Source: Clostridiales bacterium | GTDB lineage: Bacteria > Bacillota > Clostridia > Lachnospirales > Cellulosilyticaceae | DNA: 49,368 nucleotides | Reading direction: 5' to 3' | Assembly: GCA_019418225.1 (NCBI GenBank) | Contig: DYCF01000016.1 | Span: 1 to 49,368, forward strand | Shown here: positions 35,620-43,889 of the stretch, piece by piece | Position numbering within the stretch: position 1 is the stretch's first letter | Layout: every line of letters starts with the position of its first letter | Position numbers and translations under genes: made by a program | The notes under the pieces: model-generated | Databases searched by the model: none | What the model was told of the DNA's origin: nothing | Seen by the model: only the letters and a program-made list of their open reading frames with translations

Positions 35620-35751
35620 TTATGTCGCAATACCTGCATAAACACAAATTCCAATGATTCCTACACCTACGCAAAAACCTGCAACATAAGCACCATCGCC
35701 AAGTTCTTCAACTTGTTCTAATTCTTCAAAACATAACATCTCTGCATTCAT
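35620..35751 (-). CDS. RiPP precursor peptide B (43 aa), C-terminal Thr
   Basis: The leader MNAEMLCFEELEQVEELGDG matches that of peptide A at most positions, while the core of about 23 residues differs: AYVAGFC, then Gly/Val/Ile-rich, a second Cys 9 residues after the first, and an end YAGIAT. It again finishes in Thr. The core would span a membrane as one helix. A longer in-frame start upstream exists, but AGAAGGAGGGGAGCGAA before the ATG at 35751 and the match to peptide A fix the start here. The aminotransferase gene ends 61 bases upstream. The gene order B then A, followed by the stem-loop, suggests high joint expression of a two-peptide set. Confidence 0.87.
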   Translation of the reverse strand: MNAEMLCFEELEQVEELGDGAYVAGFCVGVGIIGICVYAGIAT

Positions 35752-35812
35752 TTCGCTCCCCTCCTTCTCTTTGAAAATATGTATGCAAAACCTTTTTAAG
35801 GTTATTGCCTGA

Positions 35813-37117
35813 TTAGGTGATTTCTTTAAAAATATATTTATTAATAACATTTGAAAAAACGTCTACTATGTTATCTATCTCTTCATTACTTATTAAGTAC
35901 GAAGGAAATAAACTAAATCCCAAAGTTCCTACTTCAGTAACAAAAAGATATACCAAAAGACCTCTTTTCTCTAAATTATTCAAACACTCCTCTAAAGCAT
36001 CTCCTCTAACTCGCTTATTTTGTTTCCCTCTTATTTCTATACCAATCATTAACCCCTTATGCCTAATTTCAAACTCAACAAATCTATTCTTTAATTTATG
36101 TTTTAATTGGGCTACGAAATATTCACCTTTTTCAGTTACTCCCTCTATAATTTGTTTATTTTGGGATAAAATCTCCAATGTTTTATATGCTGCTGCGCAG
36201 GCTAATGGGTTTCCATTTTGAGTAGAAAAGTGTTCAATATGCGCTTGGTTATTTCTTAACACCTCTATAATTTGAGGACTAATAAGTGTAACTCCCATAG
36301 ATAAATAACCATTGTTAATTGCTTTTGAAAGGCATAATAAATCCCCTTTTATATTGCTATATTCATAAGCAAACATCTTACCTGTTCTTCCAAATCCAGT
36401 TGCTACCTCATCTAAAACTAATAAAACATTATTTTCAGTACATAGTTTTCTCATTAATTCCATAGCTTCTCTAGGAACCTCTAAAATACCACCTGAACCA
36501 ATTATAGGTTCTATAATTACACCAGCTAATTCCTCTTTATTCGCATCAAAGAATTCCTGAATATTACTTAACCATATCTCTACACTTCGCCATCTATCAT
36601 AAGGCGTTTTAATCCAAGCCACCCCATCTATTAGGGGCTTATAATCCTCTACTAATGGTGCATCAATCCCACTAATGCTCATTGCCCCATAAGTTGTTCC
36701 ATGATAAGATAAGTCAAATGCACCTATTTTTCTTCTTTGCCTTCTTCCTATTAAGCTTTGATACTTTCTACATACTTTTATGGCTACTTCTAAAGCTTCT
36801 GAGCCACTACATGAATAAATTAGTTTATTAAAATCTCCTTTAAAGTAGCTTATTAACTTTCTTGCATAAGTCAAAGTTATGTCTGCTACACCACTATTCA
36901 AATTAGTATAAGCTAGTTTTTCTAACTGCTTCATAATACTATCATTTATGAGCTGATTATTATAGCCTAACGGCATATTCCATAATCCACTAATTGCATC
37001 TATATAACGTTTGCCATGCTCATCATATATGTATATCCCCTCACCACGACATAATGTATGAGAATATGTACTATCTACTTTTTGTAATGGCAATATTACT
37101 GGACATTCCTCTAACAT
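35813..37117 (-). CDS. Class III (PLP) aminotransferase, daptide-pathway type
   Basis: This 434-aa fold-type I class III aminotransferase shows YIDAISGLWNMPLGYNN, the phosphate-binding CSGSEALEVAIKV, YHGTTYGAMSISG, the cofactor Asp in LLVLDEVATGFGRTGKMF, and the PLP lysine near residue 263 in LCLSKAINNGYLSMG. The family moves amino groups between amines and ketones. Next to precursors ending in Thr, I propose it converts a C-terminal aminoketone to a diamine, as in daptides. Making an amino sugar is the alternative. A GTG at 37126 is possible, but AAGGTGG lies 5 bases before the ATG at 37117, so I chose that. Confidence 0.92.
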   Translation of the reverse strand: MLEECPVILPLQKVDSTYSHTLCRGEGIYIYDEHGKRYIDAISGLWNMPLGYNNQLINDSIMKQLEKLAYTNLNSGVADITLTYARKLISYFKGDFNKLIYSCSGSEALEVAIKVCRKYQSLIGRRQRRKIGAFDLSYHGTTYGAMSISGIDAPLVEDYKPLIDGVAWIKTPYDRWRSVEIWLSNIQEFFDANKEELAGVIIEPIIGSGGILEVPREAMELMRKLCTENNVLLVLDEVATGFGRTGKMFAYEYSNIKGDLLCLSKAINNGYLSMGVTLISPQIIEVLRNNQAHIEHFSTQNGNPLACAAAYKTLEILSQNKQIIEGVTEKGEYFVAQLKHKLKNRFVEFEIRHKGLMIGIEIRGKQNKRVRGDALEECLNNLEKRGLLVYLFVTEVGTLGFSLFPSYLISNEEIDNIVDVFSNVINKYIFKEIT

Positions 37118-37132
37118 TCCTACCACCTTCTA

Positions 37133-39361
37133 TTATTTAATAGGTCTATGTAGCAAGTTATATTCAAAGAATTTTGTATACGCTATATCGCAAACTTGCT
37201 CTATGATGCTCTTTTCAAGATTAAGTTCCTTAACTAAATAATTATTAATATCCTCTAATTTCCAACGTCTTAATAAGCACTCTGCAATGATAAAAATTTC
37301 TTTACTAATTTTATATACTTTATTGGTTACAGGTGACCAAATAGTATGCATTCCTTTGCATTCAGTTAAAAATACATACTTTGCAAAATAAGGAACTTCT
37401 TTTCCATATTCTTCACCCTTTGTATATAAAAACATATACTCATTGCTAATATTGATATCTTCAATCTTCACCTTTTCATATCCTTTGCATGATCTAATTA
37501 TGCCAGGTAATACCTTAGATTCAATTACAAAATCTGATACATAATTCTTTGTCTTCATAATGTCACAGAATCTTTCTTTCATAAAATCAGGTAAATATGC
37601 ACATCTTGTACAAATTGCCACTGCTGAACAAGTTGTACACTGGCGTCTACTTATTTCTTTTTCATAATACATATATGTATTTTGCTTAATGTCAAAATAA
37701 GCCTCTTGCATATTACCTACACTTATAGCATTATCAATACAAGGATAAATCTCACCTTCTTGATCCACTCTAAAATGAGGCAATTCTTCAACTTGGCAAT
37801 AATTCCGACTCATAAATCTACATACATTTTGCAAATTATAATATTGTAGTGGTGAATGAGCTATCTTATTGGTCTCTCTAAATATTTCTGCATCCTCTAG
37901 TAATTTATCTAAATCCTCTATCTTCTCAAGTGTTAAAGTTATCATATACTCTTTATCTATCTTCTTCTTTATATCAACCTGTGAATAGGGCATTAGATGA
38001 TACTTTTTGCCTGTAGCATTAGTAATACCATTCACATTAATCGGCATACCTTCACTAAATGTCACCATATTAATAGGCAACATATGATGCTGCATTAAAA
38101 TTTCTTTCTTTTCATTTTGAAATGCATCATACCTAATAACTTCTCCAATGCGATTAAAGTGATATTTATCTACTAATTTTGTAGACTTCTCTCCTTCTGC
38201 ATCATAAATATGAAGTGCACTATTAATACTACAGAATTCATTAAGCTTTAATAGGTTTTCTACTGATACTTGTGCTTTATCCAATACAATATGCTTAGTT
38301 GAACCTACTAATGAGACACCTACATATTCACAGGTCTGGCTTATTGTAAAACCTAAAGATAATGCATTGTAATTTTCTGAGTGGTTATCATTTATAAATT
38401 CTTTCAATTCATTTCCCAAATCCTCAATCCAGTAATCCCTTAAATCTGTACAATAAAAGCTAGTATCAATATCATTTTTAACCACATACTTCATCATTTT
38501 TTTAAAATCTTGTACTGACTTTCTGATAAGGCCATGATTACACCTAATACTTGAAATATTTTGTGGTCTCTTTATACTTATTAACTTCTTAATGTCATCT
38601 TCTGTCTTTATATCCAGTTTAAAAAATAATCTTCCATTGTCACTATTATTAATGAAATTACCTACCTCATCTATTGCTATCAACATTTCAAAACTAAATT
38701 GACTATATTGAGTGAGTAACTTATTAATAATCTCTTTATAATTAGGATGCTGATTGATTTCCATCGTTAATAGTGGAATACGTAATGCATTAATTCCTTC
38801 ATACCTTTTATTAATTTCATCTATTTCTTTATAGATTTCATCTACATCACGGTACATATATGTATCTTTTTTCTTTCTTCCTATATATACCCCTACTTCT
38901 CCTGCTTTTTCCATAGAAACTATGTTATTTGAATATACTTCTATCCCACCTTCTACCTTATGAATGTCTAATTTCACATCTACATCTAATAAATTCAATA
39001 TTTCTTGTTCATAATCTCCTGATAATACCTTTACATCCTCTATCTTTATTTCAAAGGGTATATCTGATTCAATTATAAAATATTGATTTATTTCTTCTAA
39101 CTGATTTATCTCATGAGCAATTGCCATGGATAATTGAACATTTTCCTCATTCACAATATATACTAGATCATCATCTATAGTTGCAAGAATATCATCAGCA
39201 CACTCCATAACAGATGGTAATTCATCCTCTACATACTGAAATGAGTCAATATTATACTTCTTCATTAGAGCCCTTAACATAGCTCCATTTATATTATTGC
39301 TTGTGCGGTATAGCCCATTTTTCCCCTTTTCCAAGTATATTACACATATTCTTCTATCCAT
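37133..39361 (-). CDS. SPASM-domain protein with C-terminal PqqD-like (RRE-like) domain, no radical SAM motif
   Basis: This 742-aa protein is probably the substrate-binding accessory of the cluster. No CxxxCxxC is present anywhere, so it is not an active radical SAM enzyme, although residues about 180-500 could be a relic barrel. At about 522-541 the spacing Cx13Gx4C occurs, then CTTCSAVAICTRC near 575 (Cx2Cx5Cx2C), the SPASM auxiliary-cluster pattern. The last 70 residues (IWSPVTNKVYKISKE...LEDINNYLVKELNLEKS...EYNLL) read like PqqD, the RiPP recognition element. In daptides an unannotated accessory with a C-terminal RRE delivers the peptide to the oxidative decarboxylase; this fits that place. 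GAGGAGTTTAGA precedes the ATG. Confidence 0.8.
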   Translation of the reverse strand: MDRRICVIYLEKGKNGLYRTSNNINGAMLRALMKKYNIDSFQYVEDELPSVMECADDILATIDDDLVYIVNEENVQLSMAIAHEINQLEEINQYFIIESDIPFEIKIEDVKVLSGDYEQEILNLLDVDVKLDIHKVEGGIEVYSNNIVSMEKAGEVGVYIGRKKKDTYMYRDVDEIYKEIDEINKRYEGINALRIPLLTMEINQHPNYKEIINKLLTQYSQFSFEMLIAIDEVGNFINNSDNGRLFFKLDIKTEDDIKKLISIKRPQNISSIRCNHGLIRKSVQDFKKMMKYVVKNDIDTSFYCTDLRDYWIEDLGNELKEFINDNHSENYNALSLGFTISQTCEYVGVSLVGSTKHIVLDKAQVSVENLLKLNEFCSINSALHIYDAEGEKSTKLVDKYHFNRIGEVIRYDAFQNEKKEILMQHHMLPINMVTFSEGMPINVNGITNATGKKYHLMPYSQVDIKKKIDKEYMITLTLEKIEDLDKLLEDAEIFRETNKIAHSPLQYYNLQNVCRFMSRNYCQVEELPHFRVDQEGEIYPCIDNAISVGNMQEAYFDIKQNTYMYYEKEISRRQCTTCSAVAICTRCAYLPDFMKERFCDIMKTKNYVSDFVIESKVLPGIIRSCKGYEKVKIEDINISNEYMFLYTKGEEYGKEVPYFAKYVFLTECKGMHTIWSPVTNKVYKISKEIFIIAECLLRRWKLEDINNYLVKELNLEKSIIEQVCDIAYTKFFEYNLLHRPIK

Positions 39362-39425
39362 TCTAAACTCCTCTGTATTTATTGGATTTTACTTATTGTG
39401 TCCTATTAATTACATTAATAAGTTT

Positions 39426-39614
39426 TTACATTCTTTTAGACATATTTTTATAATTTATAAAAGATAATGCACCAACTACAAAGATAAGTACTGGTAATCC
39501 TAAATTGGACATCTCATGACTTATAACAACTACTATAACTCTAATAATCCCTATCGCCATTAATAAATAACTTGCATACAATAATAATTTCATATAAATT
39601 TCTTTATCTTCCAT
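39426..39614 (-). CDS. Small two-helix membrane protein of the peptide cluster (62 aa)
   Basis: Two hydrophobic helices (about residues 10-30 and 37-54) are flanked by MEDKEIYMKLLLYASYLLM and NYKNMSKRM. A near-copy lies at 20027-20212 beside the rhodanese gene. It is placed between the methyltransferase and the SPASM gene, with TAGGAGGAACATC before its ATG, so it is translated well. Small hydrophobic proteins in peptide-toxin clusters often give self-protection; that role is inference. It could equally be a membrane anchor for the maturation complex. Confidence 0.75.
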   Translation of the reverse strand: MEDKEIYMKLLLYASYLLMAIGIIRVIVVVISHEMSNLGLPVLIFVVGALSFINYKNMSKRM

Positions 39615-39632
39615 GATGTTCCTCCTACCTAC

Positions 39633-40433
39633 TTATTTTTTTAAAATACAAAAATTATATTTCCCCTGTACGTATTCTATTTCATAGGAAGTAAATTTAC
39701 TTTGCTCAGCCTGCTCACATATCTCCCTCTTTGTCAGGCGTCTTAGCTTTGTATAAGACAAATAATGCTCAATATTTTCTTTAAATACGCTGGCAAAAAA
39801 GTTATATGTTATTAACTGATTAACGCTATCAACCTTTGGTTGATACACCACAACATTTAAGTGTCCTTCTTCATCTGTAAAGCTGTACTGTTCTAAAGGC
39901 CCCAGACCTATGCCATCTTTATCTACTGATTCTTCATCTAAAAAATCAAAGATAAAACATCCATTAGCTGCTAATACCTCATAGATCCCGTTAAAAAAAG
40001 TACTGAGTTCTCCTTTAATAAGACGTATGGTAGTTGCTGGAAAAATAACTACATTATATTTTTCAGGCAAGTTTAGGGCTTGTGCATCTTGATGATAAAG
40101 CTTTATATATTTTTTTATCCTCTTATATTGTGTATCTAACCTTCTTTCAAATATTTTTAACATGTCTTCTGATTTTTCCACACCAGTTACATAAAGTTTC
40201 TTTTTAGCTAGTGCAATACTTACCCTTCCGCCACCACAACCTAACTCTAATATTGGCGATTGATACTTCATACAGTAGTTTATGTAAAATCTAATATCCT
40301 CGTCTCCCATTTCTTTAGTCAATGCATCATAGTAGGATGAAAAATACTCGTTATAAAACTGTAAATCTAATACATTATTTTCTCTGCAACTATCTTTAAT
40401 CTTTTTAAACATGCCAAAATAATTATTATCCAT
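39633..40433 (-). CDS. Class I SAM-dependent methyltransferase of the peptide cluster
   Basis: This 266-aa Rossmann methyltransferase has motif I PILELGCGGGRVSIAL near residues 75-90, the acidic end of strand 2 in VTGVEKSEDML, and DAQALNL for the adenine site. A C-terminal lid follows (FFASVFKENIEHYLSYTKLRRLT). It resembles small-molecule and amine N-methyltransferases more than RNA or DNA enzymes. In daptides one such enzyme dimethylates the new C-terminal amine. The same role, or sugar N-methylation, is proposed here. It starts 31 bases after the Yip1-like gene and ends 18 before the small membrane protein, so it is in the operon. AGGAGGGAGACG precedes the ATG. Confidence 0.88.
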   Translation of the reverse strand: MDNNYFGMFKKIKDSCRENNVLDLQFYNEYFSSYYDALTKEMGDEDIRFYINYCMKYQSPILELGCGGGRVSIALAKKKLYVTGVEKSEDMLKIFERRLDTQYKRIKKYIKLYHQDAQALNLPEKYNVVIFPATTIRLIKGELSTFFNGIYEVLAANGCFIFDFLDEESVDKDGIGLGPLEQYSFTDEEGHLNVVVYQPKVDSVNQLITYNFFASVFKENIEHYLSYTKLRRLTKREICEQAEQSKFTSYEIEYVQGKYNFCILKK

Positions 40434-40464
40434 CGTCTCCCTCCTCTCTCCTTAGCTTTTAAAT

Positions 40465-41283
40465 TTACAACATTCCTAGTTTCATCATAACTATTTCACC
40501 AATCTTATTGATTCCTACTTGATAGCCAAAATACATTCCTTCCATAATCATAACTACTAAAATGCTTTTTCCCGTACTTGCTTTTGTTATAATTTTAAAA
40601 CCAACAATCACTAAACATATAAAACATATGTTATTTAAAGAAATTGTACTTGCCAAAATCCCCATAATCTGGTGTGTCTCTAAATATCCTGCCACAAATA
40701 AAGTTTTTAGCGAAAATACTTCTCCTAATACCCCAATTATATTTCCTATAATTAAATCCAAACAATAAATTGCATTTTGGACAACTTCAGCTAATAATAC
40801 ACATGTGCATAGTGGTTGGAATGCTCCTCGTAATTTAAATAAAAGCTTTATCCCACTTAATACTATTGCAGTTATTAAACCTTTAAAAAACAAGCCAAAC
40901 ACTGCCGTAATTGTACTTGTAATCTGAACTAGCCTATACTGCTCTTGCAACTGCGATTCATCTATCCCATACATTCTATAAATTTCATAAATCTGTTCTT
41001 TAAATAAAGGATTAAGATATGTTAATACCATAACAATTATGCCAAAAAGTAATAATCCTACTACTGCTACACTCATTCCCTGAGGAGGGTCCTGAGTGAA
41101 ATTCCACTTCATCATCTTTATGGGAGAGTAAAATAGTTGCATAAAGTTTTTCCACCACGGAATCCTTTCCATTTCTTCTAATATTTTTTCGCGTTCTACT
41201 ACAGCCCATCCTCCCTCCATCAAATCTTTATGTTGTAAATCTCCTATTCTTTCTTCATGTGAAATCTCAGTATTAGTATTCAA
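40465..41283 (-). CDS. Yip1-like polytopic membrane protein
   Basis: The 272-aa protein has a 65-residue charged cytosolic start. Five or so transmembrane helices follow (for example MSVAVVGLLLFGIIVMVLTYL near residues 70-90, then segments near 115-145, 155-180, 205-235 and 245-265). The hydrophobic layout, with the loop NPLFKEQIYEIYRMYGIDESQL after the first helix, fits Yip1-domain proteins. These are often found beside exporters and peptide clusters, sometimes for immunity. It is the first gene after the predicted cluster promoter. The start is TTG with AAAGGAAAAAGAA before it. Confidence 0.65.
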   Translation of the reverse strand: MNTNTEISHEERIGDLQHKDLMEGGWAVVEREKILEEMERIPWWKNFMQLFYSPIKMMKWNFTQDPPQGMSVAVVGLLLFGIIVMVLTYLNPLFKEQIYEIYRMYGIDESQLQEQYRLVQITSTITAVFGLFFKGLITAIVLSGIKLLFKLRGAFQPLCTCVLLAEVVQNAIYCLDLIIGNIIGVLGEVFSLKTLFVAGYLETHQIMGILASTISLNNICFICLVIVGFKIITKASTGKSILVVMIMEGMYFGYQVGINKIGEIVMMKLGML

Positions 41284-41332
41284 TTCTTTTTCCTTTCTCT
41301 TTCCTTCCTTTTTATTATATTTTAAATTATTT

Positions 41333-41361
41333 ATAATATATTTTCAATTCATTTTACACAA
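41333..41361 (-). promoter_or_regulatory. Candidate promoter of the peptide cluster
   Basis: On the minus strand TTGTGT (41356-41361) and TATTAT (41333-41338) are 17 bases apart and about 50-78 bases upstream of the TTG start of the Yip1-like gene. The region is very AT-rich, so chance matches are likely. TTTCATTTGAAA lies just upstream near 41370. Confidence 0.4.
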
Positions 41362-41534
41362 AAATATATTTCATTTGAAACATTTTTTATATTAAACACA
41401 TTTTTTTAACAATAGCGCCCAATTTTTTAACTTAAGGATTCATCTTTTTTATTAGTATATTCCAGTCTTATTTCTCACAAAATACTTAGTGTTATAAAAT
41501 CTTCTATTTCCTTTTATACAGAAAGGTGTTAACA

Positions 41535-42017
41535 ATGAATCAAAAACTTAAAATCTACTTAGTCGTCTTTATGTCATCTATTTTTTTATGTTCAAGCTTA
41601 CTTTATGCCTCTGAACAAACAGTTACGCCATCAGATATCAAACACTATACTAATGACCTATTATTACTTCAAAACCAAATTTTTTCTCTTGCTCAATATG
41701 CTATTTTTCCTACAGATGCTACCAATGCTTATGTACTCGAAAATAGCTTTAATAACATAGACAAATCATTAGACGTCCTTGCTAAAGATATTTATACAGA
41801 CCTCGTTGCAGTATCTAATCAGTCACCTTATATAAATAATCTTAGATTGCTGCTTAATGCTACTAACTATATGCATAATGCGCTTTATGAATTAAATACC
41901 ATTTTAAAAAGTACAGATTCTACCGACAAAATGCTTACCTTAGAACGCTACTTTGCATTTAGAATAAATGCTAAAAATACCTTTGCATTAATTTCTTCCT
42001 TATTAGCTGACTCTTAA
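41535..42017 (+). CDS. Secreted protein of unknown function (160 aa), divergent to the cluster
   Basis: The only plus-strand gene inside the cluster has a signal peptide (residues 1-24 or so, LVVFMSSIFLCSSLLYASEQ). The mature part is all-helical, without cysteine after the signal and with no motif I recognise. It stands between the exporter genes and the Yip1-like gene, sharing an intergenic promoter region with the latter. A role in immunity or sensing of the exported peptide is possible but unsupported. A GTG three codons upstream is open; I chose the ATG because GAAAGGTG lies 6 bases before it. Confidence 0.7.
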   Translation: MNQKLKIYLVVFMSSIFLCSSLLYASEQTVTPSDIKHYTNDLLLLQNQIFSLAQYAIFPTDATNAYVLENSFNNIDKSLDVLAKDIYTDLVAVSNQSPYINNLRLLLNATNYMHNALYELNTILKSTDSTDKMLTLERYFAFRINAKNTFALISSLLADS

Positions 42018-42056
42018 AGCTTAATATTATAGCCTTAAGGTGTATCTATTACTTAA

Positions 42057-42093
42057 GCACAAGCACTACTATCTATAATATTGTGCTTGTGCT
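42057..42093. terminator. Hairpin after the 160-aa gene, overlapping the exporter stop
   Basis: GCACAAGCAC is inverted as GTGCTTGTGC around a loop of about 17 bases. It overlaps the last codons of the ABC gene at 42069. No T run is evident, so termination is uncertain. Confidence 0.45.
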
Positions 42094-43889
42094 TCAAACA
42101 TTCCGGCATATGTACCATCCTTAAGTGTTACTAGTTCTTCATGTTTGCCTATTTCTTTAATTTTTCCTTCTTCAAATACATAGATGATATCACAGAATTG
42201 ACAAGATGATAGCCTATGCGAAATATAGATTGCTGTTTTATTCCCTATTAAATGATTAAACTGACGATAAATATCATATTCTGCAATAGGGTCTAATGCA
42301 GCCGTAGGTTCATCCAATATGATAATAGATGCATCTTTATATAACGCTCTTGCAATGGCTAGCTTCTGCTGCTGGCCACCTGAAAGCTCTATCCCATCTT
42401 CTTCATATCCTTTAAAGATATATGTATCTTCCCCTTTAGGAAGTCTAGATAGTGTTGTCTTTAACCCCGCCTCTTCAATAATCATATCTAAATTCTTCTT
42501 ATTCTCGGCATCCTTGCTTTTCACCTGTCCTAGCGTAATATTTTCTTTAGCTGGAAAAGCAAATAGCTGGAAATCTTGAAAAACAACGCTTAATAGCTTT
42601 ACATATTCATCATAGGCAAAATTTTTAATATTAACGCCATTTAATAAGATTTCACCTTCAGTAGGGTCGTACAACCTGCAAAGTAATTTGATAAATGTGG
42701 TCTTTCCTGCACCATTAGGGCCTACAATTGAAATATGTTCTCCTGGATGCAAAATCATATTAATATCTTTTAGCACTTTTTCTTCACTTCGCGGATAGGC
42801 AAATGAAACATGTTTAAATTCTACTGTATAAGCCTCACTTATAGGTACTGATTCTTTGCCATGGACAGTAGCATCTGGATACTCCATAAAAACAATAAAT
42901 TCCTTTGCATAGCATACCTTTTTATATAATTCCTGAATATTAAATATTAGTGACTTTAAACTACCATGCAAACTTTCTCCTGCATTATAGTACATAGAAA
43001 AATCACCTAATGTCATCTCTCCTATTAGCGTCTTGTATCCTATTAATAATATTGTTAACAGACTTCTTAAGGTAGATACTATTCCGCTCCCTTCATCATA
43101 TCCAAGCTGTGCCTCAGACTGTTTTCGCCAGATTTCAATTATGTCCTTGTTATAACTAGCAGCCTTATCCTCCATCATTTTCTCAGCACCATATAGACGA
43201 ATATCTTTGCCAAAACGAATTTCTTGTAATGTCCAGAATAAATAGCCAAAAACACGATTTCGCTTAGCCATTTCCTTAAAAGACTTCATATCTATTTGAT
43301 TCACTTTCTTCGTAAAATATCGGTCTAATACTAGAGAAATAGCATAAATGACAATGAGCCAAGGCATACCCATTACTAAAAGTACCCCCACTCCCAATAA
43401 TGTAATGATGTTCATAATAATACTGCAAAATGCATCTGCCAATCCACATACCCCACCAGAATACCAGTCCATAGCATTCTTAGCTTTCTCCATCTGATCT
43501 AATACTTTAGGATTTTCTGTATGTTCAAAGTCCATTGTAATAGCCTTTTCAGAAATCAATCTTGCAAAATAGGGGTCTAATGCATCCTTACATTTATTCT
43601 TGGTTTCATTAATAATGTCTTTAAGCATATTAAGTACTGTGTTAAGTCCTACTGTTAAAACTGTATATAATATGAGCCGCTTTACATCCCTACTACCTAA
43701 AAGCTCATCAATAATATATTTAGGGAAGATAATATTAATAAATGGTGCAATACCATTTACTACGATATAAGCAAAGTAAATCATATAAAAAGAAGGTCTA
43801 AATCTTCCTGCTATCCTAAAAAACACCTTAAGTATATGCACCACATACTTTATAGAAAGCGTTTCTGCATTATTTTTCTTATGATTCAT
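42069..43889 (-). CDS. ABC exporter half-transporter B (membrane plus ATPase)
   Basis: The 606-aa protein has six membrane helices in its first 320 residues and a nucleotide-binding domain with Walker A GPNGAGKTT near 394, Q-loop VVFQDFQ, signature LSGGQQQKLAIARALYKD near 500, Walker B IIILDEPTAALD and the switch His in YISHRLSS. There is no C39 peptidase domain, so leader removal must be done elsewhere, presumably by the M50 protease. It pairs with the similar gene upstream, whose coding end overlaps its start by 11 bases, suggesting a translationally coupled heterodimer. The ATG at 43889 has GGGGGAG; the longer frame to 43958 is not needed. Confidence 0.92.
   Translation of the reverse strand: MNHKKNNAETLSIKYVVHILKVFFRIAGRFRPSFYMIYFAYIVVNGIAPFINIIFPKYIIDELLGSRDVKRLILYTVLTVGLNTVLNMLKDIINETKNKCKDALDPYFARLISEKAITMDFEHTENPKVLDQMEKAKNAMDWYSGGVCGLADAFCSIIMNIITLLGVGVLLVMGMPWLIVIYAISLVLDRYFTKKVNQIDMKSFKEMAKRNRVFGYLFWTLQEIRFGKDIRLYGAEKMMEDKAASYNKDIIEIWRKQSEAQLGYDEGSGIVSTLRSLLTILLIGYKTLIGEMTLGDFSMYYNAGESLHGSLKSLIFNIQELYKKVCYAKEFIVFMEYPDATVHGKESVPISEAYTVEFKHVSFAYPRSEEKVLKDINMILHPGEHISIVGPNGAGKTTFIKLLCRLYDPTEGEILLNGVNIKNFAYDEYVKLLSVVFQDFQLFAFPAKENITLGQVKSKDAENKKNLDMIIEEAGLKTTLSRLPKGEDTYIFKGYEEDGIELSGGQQQKLAIARALYKDASIIILDEPTAALDPIAEYDIYRQFNHLIGNKTAIYISHRLSSCQFCDIIYVFEEGKIKEIGKHEELVTLKDGTYAGMFEAQAQYYR

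Noticed and set aside
35422..35751. Precursors as class II two-peptide bacteriocins cut at a double-glycine leader
   Set aside because: The leaders end GAG/GDG rather than a standard GG, neither ABC exporter has a C39 peptidase domain, and the modifying enzymes around them would be unexplained.
35620..35850. Longer 76-residue form of precursor B
   Set aside because: The extra N-terminal part overlaps the aminotransferase coding end, and the start at 35751 has a strong ribosome site and matches precursor A.
37133..39361. The 742-aa protein as an active radical SAM/SPASM maturase
   Set aside because: All cysteines were checked; only the SPASM-type spacing is present and there is no CxxxCxxC.
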